Shown: positions 7,911 through 16,949, numbered from the stretch's first letter. The stretch: 64,000 nucleotides of DNA from Homoserinimonas sedimenticola (GCF_026094475.1 NZ_JAPELL010000002.1:310001-374000); one strand, 5' to 3'. A program made the numbers and translations. Notes: generated from the sequence alone by a model not told the origin.

Positions 7911-7946
7911 GGGAGGGGGTGCCGCACGGATGCGGCACCCCCTCCC
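7911..7946 (-). terminator. Terminator hairpin of pckA
   Basis: GGGAGGGGGTGCCGC (7911-7925) pairs over all 15 bases with 7932-7946 across a six-base loop. It lies 18 bases after the pckA stop and before the sigma factor promoter. There is no U-tract on the minus strand, which is common for terminators in high-GC actinobacteria. Confidence 0.8.
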
Positions 7947-7964
7947 GGTTTCTGACGTCTCGGC

Positions 7965-9821
7965 CTACTCGGCGGCGAGCCGCTCGCGCAGGTCCTTGAG
8001 CTGTTCCCGGAGTGCCGGGGGAACCCGGTCGCCGAAGGTGTCGAAGAAACGCTCGGTGTCGTCGAGCTCGTTCAGCCACGCCTCGGGGTCAATGGCGAAG
8101 AGGTTTTCGACCTGCTCGTCACTCAGCTCGAGACCGTCGACGTTGAGTGCACCCTCCGCGGGGGCGTAGCCGAGTGCCGTCTCGCGCGCGGTTGCGCGTC
8201 CATCGACGCGGTCGAGAATCCACTCGAGCACCCGAGCGTTCTCGGCGAAGCCGGGCCACAGGAACTTGCCGTCGACATCCTTGCGGAACCAGTTGACCTG
8301 GAAGATGCGGGGCATGTTGCCCGCCGAACGCAGGCCTTCGCCCACCCGAAGCCAGTGCGCCCAGTGGTCGGCCATGTTGTACCCGCAGAAGGGCATCATC
8401 GCGAAGGGGTCGCGGCGCAGCTCACCGACAGCGCCCTCGGCCGCCGCGGTGCGCTCCGACGAGACGGTCGCGCCGATGTAGACGCCGTGCTCCCAGTCGC
8501 GGGCCTCGACGACGAGGGGCACGTTGGTTGCGCGGCGCCCGCCGAAGATGATCGCGTCGACGACGACGCCCTGCGGGTCGTTCCAGGTCTCCGCGATCGA
8601 CGGGGCCTGGTGGGCGGCCACCGTGAAGCGGGAGTTGGGGTGTGCTGCCGGCGTCCCGCTCTCCGGGCTCCAGGGGTTGCCCTGCCAGTCCGTGAGGCCG
8701 GCCGGCGGCTTGTCGGTGAGTCCCTCCCACCAGACGTCGCCATCCTCGCGGAGCGCGACATTCGTGAAGATTGTGTTGCCCCACAGGGTCTCGATCGCCG
8801 TCTCGTTGGTCTTGGGGCTCGTGCCCGGGGCGACACCGAAGAAGCCCGCCTCGGGGTTGATCGCGCGGAGGCGACCATCCGGTCCGGGGCGCAGCCAGGC
8901 GATGTCGTCGCCGATCGTCTCGACCTTCCATCCGGGGATGCTCGGCTTGAGCATCGCGAGGTTGGTCTTGCCGCACGCGGAGGGGAACGCCGCGGCGACG
9001 TGGAAGACGCGGCCGCGCGGGTTGGTCACCTTGAGCAGGAGCATGTGCTCGGCGAGCCAGCCCTCGTCGCGGGCCAGCACGGAGGCAATGCGAAGGGCGA
9101 ACGACTTCTTGGCGAGGATCGCGTTGCCGCCGTAGGCCGAACCGTATGACCAGATCTCCCGCGTCTCGGGGAAGTGGCTGATGTACTTGGTGTCGTTGCA
9201 GGGCCACGGCACGTCAGCCTGTCCTGGCTCGAGCGGCGCGCCCACGCTGTGGACCGCGGCGACCCATTCGGTGTCCTCCCCGATGAGCTTGAGGGCCTCA
9301 CTGCCCATGCGGGTCATGACGGCCATGCTCGCGACGACGTAGGGGGAGTCGGTCACCTGCACGCCCAGCTTGGCGAGGGGGCTGCCGAGCGGCCCCATCG
9401 AGAAGGGCATGACGTACATCGTGCGGCCGCGCATCGATCCGTCGAAGATCTCCGAGAAGGTTGCGCGCATCTCTGCGGGCGCGACCCAGTTGTTGGTGGG
9501 TCCGGCATCCTCTTCGCGCTCCGAGCAGATGAAGGTGCGAGACTCCACTCGGGCGACATCGCTGGGATTGCTGCGGGCGAGGAAGCTGTAGGGGCGGTGT
9601 TCCGGGTTCAGCTTGATCAGGGTGCCCGCCGCAACCATCTCCCGAGTGAGCCGATCCCATTCCTGCGGGGAACCGTCGCACCAGACGATGCGTTCCGGTT
9701 TCGTGAGCTCTGCGATGGTGTCGACCCACGCGACGACCTTGGGGTCGGCCCCTTCGGGGACAGCGTGATAGGCGGCTGACGAGATCTCTGTCGTGGCGGG
9801 GGTGGGGGTCGTCAGTGTCAT
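7965..9821 (-). CDS. pckA: Phosphoenolpyruvate carboxykinase (GTP)
   Basis: A 618-residue GTP-dependent PEPCK, which converts oxaloacetate and GTP to PEP, CO2 and GDP in gluconeogenesis. The kinase-1a P-loop with the GTP-type cysteine ([14 protein letters not shown]) and the substrate segment [15 protein letters not shown] are clear. Length is typical of the GTP class. The start at 9821 gives MTLTTPTP; a longer upstream frame is antisense of the divergent gene. The neighbour ramB is a known kind of regulator of acetate and gluconeogenic genes, and the intergenic palindrome may connect them. Confidence 0.97.
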   Translation of the reverse strand: MTLTTPTPATTEISSAAYHAVPEGADPKVVAWVDTIAELTKPERIVWCDGSPQEWDRLTREMVAAGTLIKLNPEHRPYSFLARSNPSDVARVESRTFICSEREEDAGPTNNWVAPAEMRATFSEIFDGSMRGRTMYVMPFSMGPLGSPLAKLGVQVTDSPYVVASMAVMTRMGSEALKLIGEDTEWVAAVHSVGAPLEPGQADVPWPCNDTKYISHFPETREIWSYGSAYGGNAILAKKSFALRIASVLARDEGWLAEHMLLLKVTNPRGRVFHVAAAFPSACGKTNLAMLKPSIPGWKVETIGDDIAWLRPGPDGRLRAINPEAGFFGVAPGTSPKTNETAIETLWGNTIFTNVALREDGDVWWEGLTDKPPAGLTDWQGNPWSPESGTPAAHPNSRFTVAAHQAPSIAETWNDPQGVVVDAIIFGGRRATNVPLVVEARDWEHGVYIGATVSSERTAAAEGAVGELRRDPFAMMPFCGYNMADHWAHWLRVGEGLRSAGNMPRIFQVNWFRKDVDGKFLWPGFAENARVLEWILDRVDGRATARETALGYAPAEGALNVDGLELSDEQVENLFAIDPEAWLNELDDTERFFDTFGDRVPPALREQLKDLRERLAAE

Positions 9822-9847
9822 GAGGCAATCCGTCCGCTCGGCGCATA

Positions 9848-9867
9848 AGACATGCGCAAAAATGTCT
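9848..9867. promoter_or_regulatory. Palindrome between pckA and ramB
   Basis: AGACAT (9848-9853) and ATGTCT (9862-9867) form a perfect inverted repeat around GCGCAAAA. It lies 27 bases upstream of pckA and 87 bases upstream of ramB, so it is placed to act on pckA. The GCAAA element in its centre recalls the TTTGC-type core of RamB sites described in Corynebacterium, but the match is partial. Confidence 0.4.
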
Positions 9868-9941
9868 GGTGCATAACAGTGTGAAGCGGTGCATCGCGCC
9901 TGTGGTGCTCGATTTGGGAGTAAGAAGTTCGGATCTTTCGC

Positions 9942-9947
9942 TATGCT
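9942..9947 (+). promoter_or_regulatory. Leaderless -10 box of ramB
   Basis: TATGCT is followed by six bases and the GTG at 9954, with no ribosome site. A leaderless transcript is predicted. Confidence 0.5.
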
Positions 9948-9953
9948 CAAGAC

Positions 9954-11390
9954 GTGACCGATCTTGCGACATTGGGCCAGCGCATCCGCCATTTCCGTAC
10001 CGGCGCGGGTCTCACGCTCGATCAGCTGGGCGCCGCCGTCGGCATCGCGGGCAGTCAGCTCTCCCTCATGGAGAACGGGCGGCGGGAACCCCGGCTCTCC
10101 CTCCTCCAGTCGATCGCGGAGGCCCTCGGCATCCCCGTCGCCGAGCTCCTCAGCTCGGAGCCGCCGACCAAGAGGGCGGCCCTCGAGATCGAACTCGAAC
10201 GGATGCAGCAGGGCGCCCTCTACCGCGGGCTCGGACTTCCGAGCATCCGGATCAGTCGCTCCATGTCCGACGAGAACCTCGAGGCCCTCGTGGGGCTGCA
10301 CCGCGAGCTCGCACGGCGTGCCCGGGAGGCGATCGCGACCCCCGAGGAGGCGCGCCGCGCCAACACAGAGCTTCGGCATCACATGCGGGAGCAGAACAAC
10401 CACATCCCCGAGCTGGAGACGCTGGCCGAAGACGTGCTCAAGAGCGTGGGCCACACGACCGGCGCGCTCACGCACCGCTCGGTCGCCCTTATGGCCAAGA
10501 AGCTCGGCTTCGACCTCATCCACGTCGACGACCTACCGCACTCGACGCGCTCCGTCACCGACCTGGAGAACGGTCGCATCTACCTGCCCCCCGCCTCCAT
10601 CCCCGGTGGGCACGGGCTCCGTTCAATGGCTCTGCAGGCGATGGCGCACCGCCTTCTCGATCATCACGAGCCGGAGAGCTACGCGCAGTTCCTGCGGCAG
10701 CGGCTCGAGATCAACTATTTCGCGGCCGCCTGTCTCATGCCCCTCGGTCCCTCGGTTGATTTCCTCTCCTCTGCCAAGAATGACCGCAACCTTGCTATCG
10801 AGGACTTCCGCGATGCCTTCGGCGTGACGCATGAGGCGGCGGCACTGCGGTTCACCAATCTCGCCACGACGCACCTCGGCATGACGGTCCACTTTTTGAG
10901 GGTCGGCGACGATGGCGCCCTCTACAAGGGTTACGAGAACGATGGCCTGCTCCTGCCGACGGATGTCACGGGCTCCACTGAGGGGCAGCTGGTGTGCCGG
11001 CACTGGAGCGCACGGCTCGCGTTCACGCGCACCAATCGCACGACGGAGTTCTACCAGTACATCGACACTCCCTCTGGCACCTACTGGAACTCGACCCAGA
11101 CGGGCACGGGCACTCAGGAGGAGTTCTCGATCACATTCGGGGTGCCCTTCAACGATGCCAAGTGGTTCCGCGGACGGGACACGCGCAATCGCGACACCTC
11201 GACGTGTCCCGATGTGAACTGCTGCCGACGGCCCTCGGGGGAGAAGGCCGAGCGCTGGTCGGGACGCGCCTGGGCGAGCGCCAAGCTGCACGCTCATATC
11301 CTCTCGCCCCTGCCCTCGGGAACCTTCCCCGGCGTCGACGACACGGAGCTCTACGACTTCCTGGAGGCCCATTCGGGCGACACCGACTGA
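9954..11390 (+). CDS. ramB: RamB/ScfR-type regulator (XRE HTH plus IrrE-like and ScfR C-terminal domains)
   Basis: A 478-residue regulator. An XRE helix-turn-helix occupies residues 5-62 ([20 protein letters not shown]), a degenerate IrrE/ImmA-type domain follows in the middle ([16 protein letters not shown]), and a C-terminal domain ends in the cysteine cluster CPDVNCC. This is the architecture of RamB, which represses acetate and glyoxylate genes in Corynebacterium and Mycobacterium. The middle-domain zinc motif HExxH is not intact (AHRLLDHH), as usual in this family. Divergence from pckA fits control of gluconeogenic carbon flux. Confidence 0.88.
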   Translation: MTDLATLGQRIRHFRTGAGLTLDQLGAAVGIAGSQLSLMENGRREPRLSLLQSIAEALGIPVAELLSSEPPTKRAALEIELERMQQGALYRGLGLPSIRISRSMSDENLEALVGLHRELARRAREAIATPEEARRANTELRHHMREQNNHIPELETLAEDVLKSVGHTTGALTHRSVALMAKKLGFDLIHVDDLPHSTRSVTDLENGRIYLPPASIPGGHGLRSMALQAMAHRLLDHHEPESYAQFLRQRLEINYFAAACLMPLGPSVDFLSSAKNDRNLAIEDFRDAFGVTHEAAALRFTNLATTHLGMTVHFLRVGDDGALYKGYENDGLLLPTDVTGSTEGQLVCRHWSARLAFTRTNRTTEFYQYIDTPSGTYWNSTQTGTGTQEEFSITFGVPFNDAKWFRGRDTRNRDTSTCPDVNCCRRPSGEKAERWSGRAWASAKLHAHILSPLPSGTFPGVDDTELYDFLEAHSGDTD

Positions 11391-11402
11391 ACGGTGAGGA
11401 GC

Positions 11403-12392
11403 TCAGGGGCGAGACCTCCGGCGACGCCCACTCTCGACCGTGTCGGGAAGTGAATCGACGGGGATCAGCACGATGTCCTGCACGCGCCAGTCCATGGCGG
11501 CGCAGGCCTCCCTTGCCTCGCTGAGGTGCTTGAGCGACGGCGCCCGGCCGAAACGCGGCACGATGAAGGCCTCCACGTGAAAGACGTGGCCCTCGTCGCG
11601 CACGCGCACGCCTGCATCCTTCACCCAGGCCAGCCCGCGCAGGTAGTCCTGCACCTCACCGGCCACGGGATGCGGCCGACGGTCGTCGAAAGTCTTGGCG
11701 CGCTCGTCCATCAGGTCGAGTACGGCGCCCTTCATGTTCTTGAGTCCGTCATGCAGGATGCTGCCCGAGATGAAGAGGGCGGCCGCCGAGTCGAGCCACC
11801 ACAGGCCGAGGCCCACGCCGGCGACGCCGATGATGGTGCCGACCGCGGTCATCCAGTCGGCCTTGTTCATATCGGCATCGGCGTAGAGCACCTTGTCATG
11901 CAGCTCGTTCGCGAGTCCCATCTTGATGCGCCCGATGATGACGGGGGGCAGCGCCGTCAAGGCCATGACCGCCATCATGAGCCAGCCGAGCCAGATCACG
12001 TGCCCGAAGAGCACCACCGTGCCGATCGTCGGGTGCTCCGCCTTCACGAGTGACGAGCCGGAATCCACGATGAGAACAACGCCCATCGTGGTGAGGGCAA
12101 CCGCTGCAACTAGGTGCCCCACGCCGACCGAGCGGTGGTAGCCGTAGGGGTGCTCAATCGTGGGGCGCCGGCTTCCCACCCGAACCGCGATGAGGAAGGC
12201 GATGGGTGGGATGAACGAGAGGATGTCCTCGATCCAGGCGGTCTTCATCGCCTGGGAGTTGCCGAGCACAAGGGCGACGAGGGTCACGGTGATCGCGAGG
12301 AAGCCCATCGTGATCCACTCGAGCCGGATCGCACGACGGAGAGTGGCGACCTGGGAGTCACTCAGGGCGTTATGGCCGAAGTGACGTGTCAC
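11403..12392 (-). CDS. Cation diffusion facilitator family transporter with an atypical metal site
   Basis: A 329-residue CDF-like protein with six predicted membrane helices and a cytoplasmic C-terminal ferredoxin-like domain (about 240-310). The N-terminal segment, the GxxRxxxxHPYGYHR loop and the domain order are CDF-like. However, by eye alignment with YiiP the four transport-site positions are not the usual Asp/His/Asp set: helix 2 reads AWIEDILSF where DxxxD is expected and helix 5 reads ADADMNKADW where HxxxD is expected. Metal specificity is therefore open. It starts with GTG overlapping the stop of the upstream solute-binding lipoprotein gene (GTGA). Confidence 0.85.
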   Translation of the reverse strand: MTRHFGHNALSDSQVATLRRAIRLEWITMGFLAITVTLVALVLGNSQAMKTAWIEDILSFIPPIAFLIAVRVGSRRPTIEHPYGYHRSVGVGHLVAAVALTTMGVVLIVDSGSSLVKAEHPTIGTVVLFGHVIWLGWLMMAVMALTALPPVIIGRIKMGLANELHDKVLYADADMNKADWMTAVGTIIGVAGVGLGLWWLDSAAALFISGSILHDGLKNMKGAVLDLMDERAKTFDDRRPHPVAGEVQDYLRGLAWVKDAGVRVRDEGHVFHVEAFIVPRFGRAPSLKHLSEAREACAAMDWRVQDIVLIPVDSLPDTVESGRRRRSRP

Positions 12393-12889
12393 GACGATGC
12401 CTCCTGCCCGCGCTGGGTCAGGAAGGTCTCGAGCTCCGAGAGGAAGGCGTTTTCACCCATCTGCACGAGCATCACCAGCTTGAGCTGCGTGCCGTCTTCT
12501 GTCGTGATCTCCGCGTACGGCCGGGTCACCCCCGTCTTGCTGCTCCACGGCGTTCTGTCGCTGATGCCGCCGATGATGAGGTCGAGCTCGTGGTCCTCCA
12601 GTGCGCGCACATGCTGGCCCTCCGAGCCGGACTGCCAGTCGACATCCGCATCCAGGGTCTCCGCGAAGTCCTTGACCAGTTCAACCTCGACCCCGCTGGG
12701 CGGGCCGTTCTCATGCAGGACAACCCGATCCTCGTAGGGAGTCACGCCCACTCGGAGCACCCCGCCGGTGACGCGATCGAGTGTGCCGTTCGGGTCGGTG
12801 GGCATAGTCAGCGAGCATCCGCCCATCACTGCAGTGACCAGTAAGCAGGATGCTGCCGTGACCACGTTTCGGCGAAACCGGCGTCTCAT
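12389..12889 (-). CDS. Shortened solute-binding (SBP_bac_3-like) lipoprotein
   Basis: A 166-residue lipoprotein (lipobox VMGGC at the signal end). The next part is a clear solute-binding protein lobe 1: LRVGVTPYED, then GVEVELVKDFAETLDADVDW and LDLIIGGISDRTPW. The second lobe, about 90 residues in normal members, is missing; the chain passes straight to a short C-terminal helix segment. It is translationally coupled to the CDF transporter gene. It may sense or present a ligand for that transporter. No ABC subunits are near. Confidence 0.75.
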   Translation of the reverse strand: MRRRFRRNVVTAASCLLVTAVMGGCSLTMPTDPNGTLDRVTGGVLRVGVTPYEDRVVLHENGPPSGVEVELVKDFAETLDADVDWQSGSEGQHVRALEDHELDLIIGGISDRTPWSSKTGVTRPYAEITTEDGTQLKLVMLVQMGENAFLSELETFLTQRGQEASS

Positions 12890-12949
12890 GCCACCGAGGC
12901 TAGACCCGCGACTTCCAGCCTTCGTGGAGCGGACGTCCAGCGTCAGGGA

Positions 12950-14134
12950 TCACTCCGGCGGCTGTGCCTTCGGCAGCTTGCGCACCTTGGCCCGGCGCCG
13001 GTGGCTCGGGATGAGCGAGCGCATCTCCTCCGTCTTGCCGAAGCACAGCAGACGATCCTCGGCCTGCAGCAGCTGCTTCGACTTGGGGTTGGGGATGACA
13101 GAGGTGCCGCGGTTCAACGTGAGCACCGTGATGTCCCGCTCGAGCAGGCCGGATTCGCCGAGAGTCTTGCCCACGAGGTCGGCGCCCGAGTGCACGACGA
13201 TCTCCGCGACGTGGTAGCCGGTGGAGACGGCGAGCCGCTGGCGGATGTCGATGTCGGGGAAGGCGACCTCGTTGGAGATGTAGTCGATGATGGCGCCCGC
13301 CACGTCGAGCTTGGTCGCCGTCTCGATCCCCTGAAGCCCGGGGGAGGAGTTGACTTCCATGATGAGGGGTCCGTCGGCGCCCTCGAGCATGTCGACGCCC
13401 GCCACCTTGAGTCCCATGATCTGCGCCGAGCGCACGGCGGCCCGCTGGTATTCGGCGCTCAGTTCGACGGGCTCGACCGAGCCGCCCCGGTGCACGTTGG
13501 AGCGGAACTCGTCATCGACCGCCCGCCGTCGCATGGCCGCCACGACGCGGTCGCCGACCACGAGGGCACGGATGTCACGGCCGCGGCTCTCTGAGATGAA
13601 GCGCTGGATGAGCACGTTCTGCTTCGTCGAGTGCAGGGTCTCGATGATCGCCTCGGCCACCTTGACGTCGGGCGCCAGGATCACCCCGATGCCCTGCGTG
13701 CCCTCGAGGAGCTTGATGACGACGGGAGCTCCGCCCACCTGCTGGATCGCGGGGCGCACGTCGGCGCGGTTGCGCACGAAGGCGGTCGCCGGCATGTCGA
13801 TGTTGTGGCGCGAGAGGATCTGCGTCGCCCGCAGCTTGTCTCGGGCATTCGCGATGCCGTTGGCGGTGTTGGGCGTGTAGACGTCCATCTGCTCGAACTG
13901 TCGCACGACGGCCGTTCCGAAGTAGGTGATGGAGTTGCCGATGCGGGGCAGGACCGCGTCGTAGCTCGAGAGGGGGCGGCCGCGGAAGTGCAGGTCGGGC
14001 TCTGGGCCCGAGAGGTCGATCGCGAAGCGCAGGGTGTTGAGCACTTTCACCTCGTGCCCGCGCTGCAGTGCGGCGGAACGTAGCCGCTGGGTGGAATACG
14101 ACTGACGCGCGCGGGAGAGGATTGCGAGTTTCAT
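12950..14134 (-). CDS. rimK: RimK-family ATP-grasp ligase with C-terminal RCK_C domain
   Basis: A 394-residue protein. Residues 1-290 match RimK, which adds glutamate to protein C-termini (ribosomal protein S6 in E. coli): MKLAILSR start, ATP-grasp segments PVVIKLLEGTQGIGV and IMEVNSSPGLQGIE with the Mg-binding Glu and Asn. Residues 306-376 form an extra RCK_C/TrkA-C ligand-binding domain (SGADLVGKTLGESGLLE ... LLQAEDRLLCFG), followed by a basic tail. The start at 14134 is the conserved RimK N-terminus. A RimB-type protease gene is divergent with only 26 bases between. The protein substrate here is unproven. Confidence 0.88.
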   Translation of the reverse strand: MKLAILSRARQSYSTQRLRSAALQRGHEVKVLNTLRFAIDLSGPEPDLHFRGRPLSSYDAVLPRIGNSITYFGTAVVRQFEQMDVYTPNTANGIANARDKLRATQILSRHNIDMPATAFVRNRADVRPAIQQVGGAPVVIKLLEGTQGIGVILAPDVKVAEAIIETLHSTKQNVLIQRFISESRGRDIRALVVGDRVVAAMRRRAVDDEFRSNVHRGGSVEPVELSAEYQRAAVRSAQIMGLKVAGVDMLEGADGPLIMEVNSSPGLQGIETATKLDVAGAIIDYISNEVAFPDIDIRQRLAVSTGYHVAEIVVHSGADLVGKTLGESGLLERDITVLTLNRGTSVIPNPKSKQLLQAEDRLLCFGKTEEMRSLIPSHRRRAKVRKLPKAQPPE

Positions 14135-14160
14135 GGTGCGTGCCCTGAGAAGATGGGGGA

Positions 14161-14646
14161 ATGAGACAGGATCCCCATTCAAGCACCACTGTGGGGTGGC
14201 GTGAATGGGTGAGCCTTCCCGATCACGGCGTCCCGTGGATCAAGGCCAAGCTCGACACGGGCGCGCGCACCTCGAGCATCCACGCTTTCGACATCGAGGT
14301 CGTCGAAGCTGAGCAGGGCGAGCGTGTGCGATTCTGGGTGCACCCCTGGCAGGAGTCGGCACGCGATGCGGTGCAGATCGAGTGCCCCGTGCATGACCGC
14401 CGCTCGGTCCGCAGTTCCTCAGGCCACGCCGCGACGCGCATCGTCGTGCACCTCGACGTCTCGATCCACGGTCGGGTCGTCACGGCGGAGTTCACTCTGG
14501 CAAACCGCGACTCGATGGGTTTCAGGATGCTCATCGGCCGGGAGGCGCTGCGCAAGGGCTTCGTCGTGGACTCGGCGCGATCGTTTGTGGGCGGGCGCGC
14601 TCCGCGGGAGGTGCGCCGCATCAACCGGGGACGGCACGGTCACTAG
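14161..14646 (+). CDS. rimB: RimB-type retropepsin-like aspartic protease (RimK-associated)
   Basis: A 161-residue protein of the family annotated as ATP-dependent zinc protease/RimB. The single aspartic-protease-like motif is KLDTGARTSSIHA at about residues 30-42, followed by the conserved NRDSMGFRMLIGREAL segment. In Pseudomonas RimB acts against RimK-modified S6. The gene is divergent from rimK with a 26-base gap, so at least one promoter must lie inside the other gene. GGGGGA immediately before the ATG may serve as ribosome site. Confidence 0.88.
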   Translation: MRQDPHSSTTVGWREWVSLPDHGVPWIKAKLDTGARTSSIHAFDIEVVEAEQGERVRFWVHPWQESARDAVQIECPVHDRRSVRSSSGHAATRIVVHLDVSIHGRVVTAEFTLANRDSMGFRMLIGREALRKGFVVDSARSFVGGRAPREVRRINRGRHGH

Positions 14647-14679
14647 CCTGTTATGGAGATCGAGCGGAAGGAGTGACGG

Positions 14680-15642
14680 ATGCGCAGCATCGTCGTGAGC
14701 GAACGAGGCGGCCCCGAGAAGCTGGTTCTCGAGGAGCGTCCGAATCCTGAGCCGAGGCCGGGCGAGATCCTTGCGCGGACTCACGCTGTGGGAGTCAACT
14801 TCTACGACACGTACGTGCGCTCGGGCGTGTACGACGCGAAGCTTCCGTTCACACCCGGGCGGGAGGCATCCGGCGTGGTGGAGGCGGTTGGCGACGGCGT
14901 CGAGGGCTTCGCGGCGGGCGATCGTGTCGCGACTGTCGACGCCTCGGGCAGCTACGCCGAGTACTTCCGCGTGAAGGCGGATGTTGCGGCCCATGTCCCC
15001 GACGATCTGGACCTGGATGTCGCGGCCGCCGTTCCCCTGCAGGGGCTCACGGCGCACTACCTGGCGACCTCGATCGCGCCGCCGGCTGCGGGGGACTCGG
15101 TCATCGTGCATGCGGGAGCGGGCGGCGTCAGTCTCCTACTCACGCAACTGCTCGTCGCACGGGGCGTCCGTGTCTTCACGACCGTGTCGACCCCCGAGAA
15201 GGCTGCGTTGAGTCGCGAGGCGGGCGCGAGCGCTGTCTTCGCCTACGAGGACTTCCCCGAGCGGGTGCGCGAGGCGACAGGCGGGGAAGGCGTCGCGGTC
15301 GTGTATGACGGGGTCGGTGCGACGACCTTCGACGGCTCGTTGAAGTCACTGCGCGTCCGCGGAACGCTTGCCCTCTTCGGGGGATCGAGCGGCCAGGTGC
15401 CCCCCTTCGATATCCAACGGCTCAACTCCGGGGGCTCGCTGTCGCTCGTCCGGCCGAGCCTCTGGCACTACATGCGCACCCCCGAGGAGCGTGCGTGGCG
15501 CTGGGAGGAGCTGTTCACGGCGCTTGCCGAGGGCTCGCTTAGGGTGCGCATCGGCGCGCGCTTCCCCCTCGCTGATGCGGCCGAGGCGCACGCAGCCCTT
15601 GAGGGGCGTCGCACGACGGGCAAGGTCATCCTTACGGTGTGA
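14680..15642 (+). CDS. NADPH:quinone oxidoreductase, zinc-independent MDR family
   Basis: A 320-residue medium-chain reductase of the quinone oxidoreductase type. The N-terminal GroES-like domain has VGVNFYDTYVRSGVY, and the Rossmann part has VIVHAGAGGVSLLLTQL followed by VVYDGVGATTFDGSL. Catalytic zinc cysteines are absent, as expected for QOR. The ATG at 14680 has AAGGAG as ribosome site, 34 bases after rimB, so both may be cotranscribed. It ends in a clear terminator. Confidence 0.92.
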   Translation: MRSIVVSERGGPEKLVLEERPNPEPRPGEILARTHAVGVNFYDTYVRSGVYDAKLPFTPGREASGVVEAVGDGVEGFAAGDRVATVDASGSYAEYFRVKADVAAHVPDDLDLDVAAAVPLQGLTAHYLATSIAPPAAGDSVIVHAGAGGVSLLLTQLLVARGVRVFTTVSTPEKAALSREAGASAVFAYEDFPERVREATGGEGVAVVYDGVGATTFDGSLKSLRVRGTLALFGGSSGQVPPFDIQRLNSGGSLSLVRPSLWHYMRTPEERAWRWEELFTALAEGSLRVRIGARFPLADAAEAHAALEGRRTTGKVILTV

Positions 15643-15664
15643 CCCCCTGAAAGGGGGTCGTTTT
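15641..15664 (+). terminator. Intrinsic terminator after the quinone oxidoreductase gene
   Basis: GACCCCCT (15641-15648) pairs perfectly with AGGGGGTC (15652-15659) across a GAA loop and is followed by G and TTTT. The stem begins within the stop codon. Confidence 0.85.
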
Positions 15665-15752
15665 CCTAGCACATCTCGCCACAATAAGACAGCCCTGTCT
15701 ACTCCTGTGGGTCGGTCGCATACTGGCCGCCACAAGCTCAAGGGAGTGGACT

Positions 15753-16067
15753 ATGACGACACGACGACACCTCATCCGCGGAGCTCTCGTGGCGGCGGCT
15801 CTCGGCCTCGCCGCGCCGTTCCTGAGTACCCCCGCCCCGGCTCAGGCGGCCGCAACGTGCTGGAGTGCAGGCACGGACGGTGCGCACGCGAGCGCGAACT
15901 GCAGTGGCTACGGCTACGCCCGCCTCATCGTGCAGTGCCATGCGATCTGGCCATTCTCGCCCTGGACCGATTACGGAGCCTGGGTGTGGGTCGGCGGGGC
16001 GGCCACGATCGTGAATGCACACGTGCACTGCGCCGCGCCCATCACGGTCTCGGTGCAGTATCGCTGA
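15753..16067 (+). CDS. Small exported protein with four cysteines, unknown function
   Basis: A 104-residue protein. The N-terminus TTRRHLIRGALVAAALGL has a twin-arginine-like start (RRHLI), a hydrophobic core and a PAQAA cleavage site near residue 33. The mature part of about 70 residues carries four cysteines (TCW, NCS, QCH, HCA), probably two disulfides, and is rich in aromatic residues. GGGAG ahead of the ATG is a fair ribosome site. It is monocistronic between a terminator and the tRNA. No family is recognised; a small secreted cystine-stabilised protein is the safest description. Confidence 0.75.
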   Translation: MTTRRHLIRGALVAAALGLAAPFLSTPAPAQAAATCWSAGTDGAHASANCSGYGYARLIVQCHAIWPFSPWTDYGAWVWVGGAATIVNAHVHCAAPITVSVQYR

Positions 16068-16117
16068 CACGCTCGGCAGGGCAGTCATTAGGGCGCGAGC
16101 CTGAGTGACCTTCACGT

Positions 16118-16193
16118 TGGTGCCCTCGGAGGGATTCGAACCCCCGACCTTCGGTACCGGAAACCGGCGCTCTATCCCCTGAGCTACGAGGGC
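16118..16193 (-). tRNA. tRNA-Arg (anticodon CCG), CCA encoded
   Basis: On the minus strand a full cloverleaf folds: acceptor GCCCTCG/CGAGGGC, D stem GCTC/GAGC, anticodon loop TTCCGGT with anticodon CCG for codon CGG, T arm GGGGG-TTCGAAT-CCCTC, discriminator A and encoded CCA at 16120-16118. The outermost anticodon-stem pair is a C-A mismatch. It lies about 750 bases from argS, the gene for its synthetase. Confidence 0.96.
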
Positions 16194-16263
16194 GGATGCA
16201 CGTGCCGGGTGCTCCCGGAGTGCCTGACTAGGTTAGCAGCCCGCCGCGCTGCCGCTGCTCACC

Positions 16264-16887
16264 TCAGCCGAGGTGCGAGATCGCCGTCGTGGTGAGCTGC
16301 TGGGCGTCGGCGGCGGCCGTGAAGAAGTCCGAGGACGCGGTGACAAGGTAGGGGCCCGAGATGACTGTCGCGGTGCCGTCGCCGAACCAGCCCTCCCCAC
16401 CGAGGCCCTCCGCCGGCGTGGCCGTGCCGGAGAGTTCCGAGCGCACCTGGGCGAGGGCGTCTGGCCCTGGGCTGGAGGCGGAGACGACGATGCTCTCGCC
16501 GCTCGTGAGATTCATGTAGTGGCAGGCGATGCCCTCGGCGGCGACAGCGCGCGCACCCGGCGAGCCGCTCTCGGGGGTCTGCCCGTCGACGAGGGTGAGG
16601 TTGGGGTTGTACGCGTAGATGTCGTCCGCCGTGATGAGCTGCGAACAGGTGATGCCGACCGGCGTCGCCTCGGCAGGCGGAGCGCTCGGCTCCGCGTTCG
16701 GCTCCTCGCTGGGGGAAGGGTTCGCCGAGGGTGAGGAGCTCTGCGTCTCGCTGGGCTTGGGGGCGGGGTCTTCGCCCGCGCAGGCGACGAGACTGAGAGC
16801 GAGCACGACGGCCACGCCGATGCCCGCGGTTCGGTGGAGCATGGATGCCCGCGGCGGGGTCGTGGCGAGGGAGTCGAGGCTGTTCAC
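16264..16887 (-). CDS. Lipoprotein of unknown function, paralogue-like to 2879-3454
   Basis: A 207-residue lipoprotein (lipobox LVAC) with a Pro/Ser/Glu-rich linker of about 35 residues and a C-terminal domain containing CSQLIT and a second cysteine (IACHYM). The GTG start at 16887 has GGAGG too close to it; a start at the ATG at 16842 would place the lipobox cysteine at residue 21, which is more usual for a signal peptide. Domain pattern and motifs match the lipoprotein at 2879-3454 although overall identity looks low. Function is unknown. Confidence 0.82.
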   Translation of the reverse strand: MNSLDSLATTPPRASMLHRTAGIGVAVVLALSLVACAGEDPAPKPSETQSSSPSANPSPSEEPNAEPSAPPAEATPVGITCSQLITADDIYAYNPNLTLVDGQTPESGSPGARAVAAEGIACHYMNLTSGESIVVSASSPGPDALAQVRSELSGTATPAEGLGGEGWFGDGTATVISGPYLVTASSDFFTAAADAQQLTTTAISHLG

Positions 16888-16935
16888 CCCTCCATCATGC
16901 CCTGCTAGGACCGGGGAGGCGGGATGCCCACCCGG

Positions 16936-16941
16936 TAGAAT
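16936..16941 (+). promoter_or_regulatory. Leaderless -10 box of argS
   Basis: TAGAAT is followed by eight bases and the GTG at 16950. No ribosome site and no -35 box are evident. A leaderless start fits, and it supports GTG 16950 over upstream starts. Confidence 0.55.
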
Positions 16942-16949
16942 TGCGAATC

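Noticed and set aside
11381-11396. Hairpin CACCG/CGGTG between convergent ramB and the CDF gene as terminator.
   Set aside because: Only five pairs, no T-run on either strand; not enough to call.
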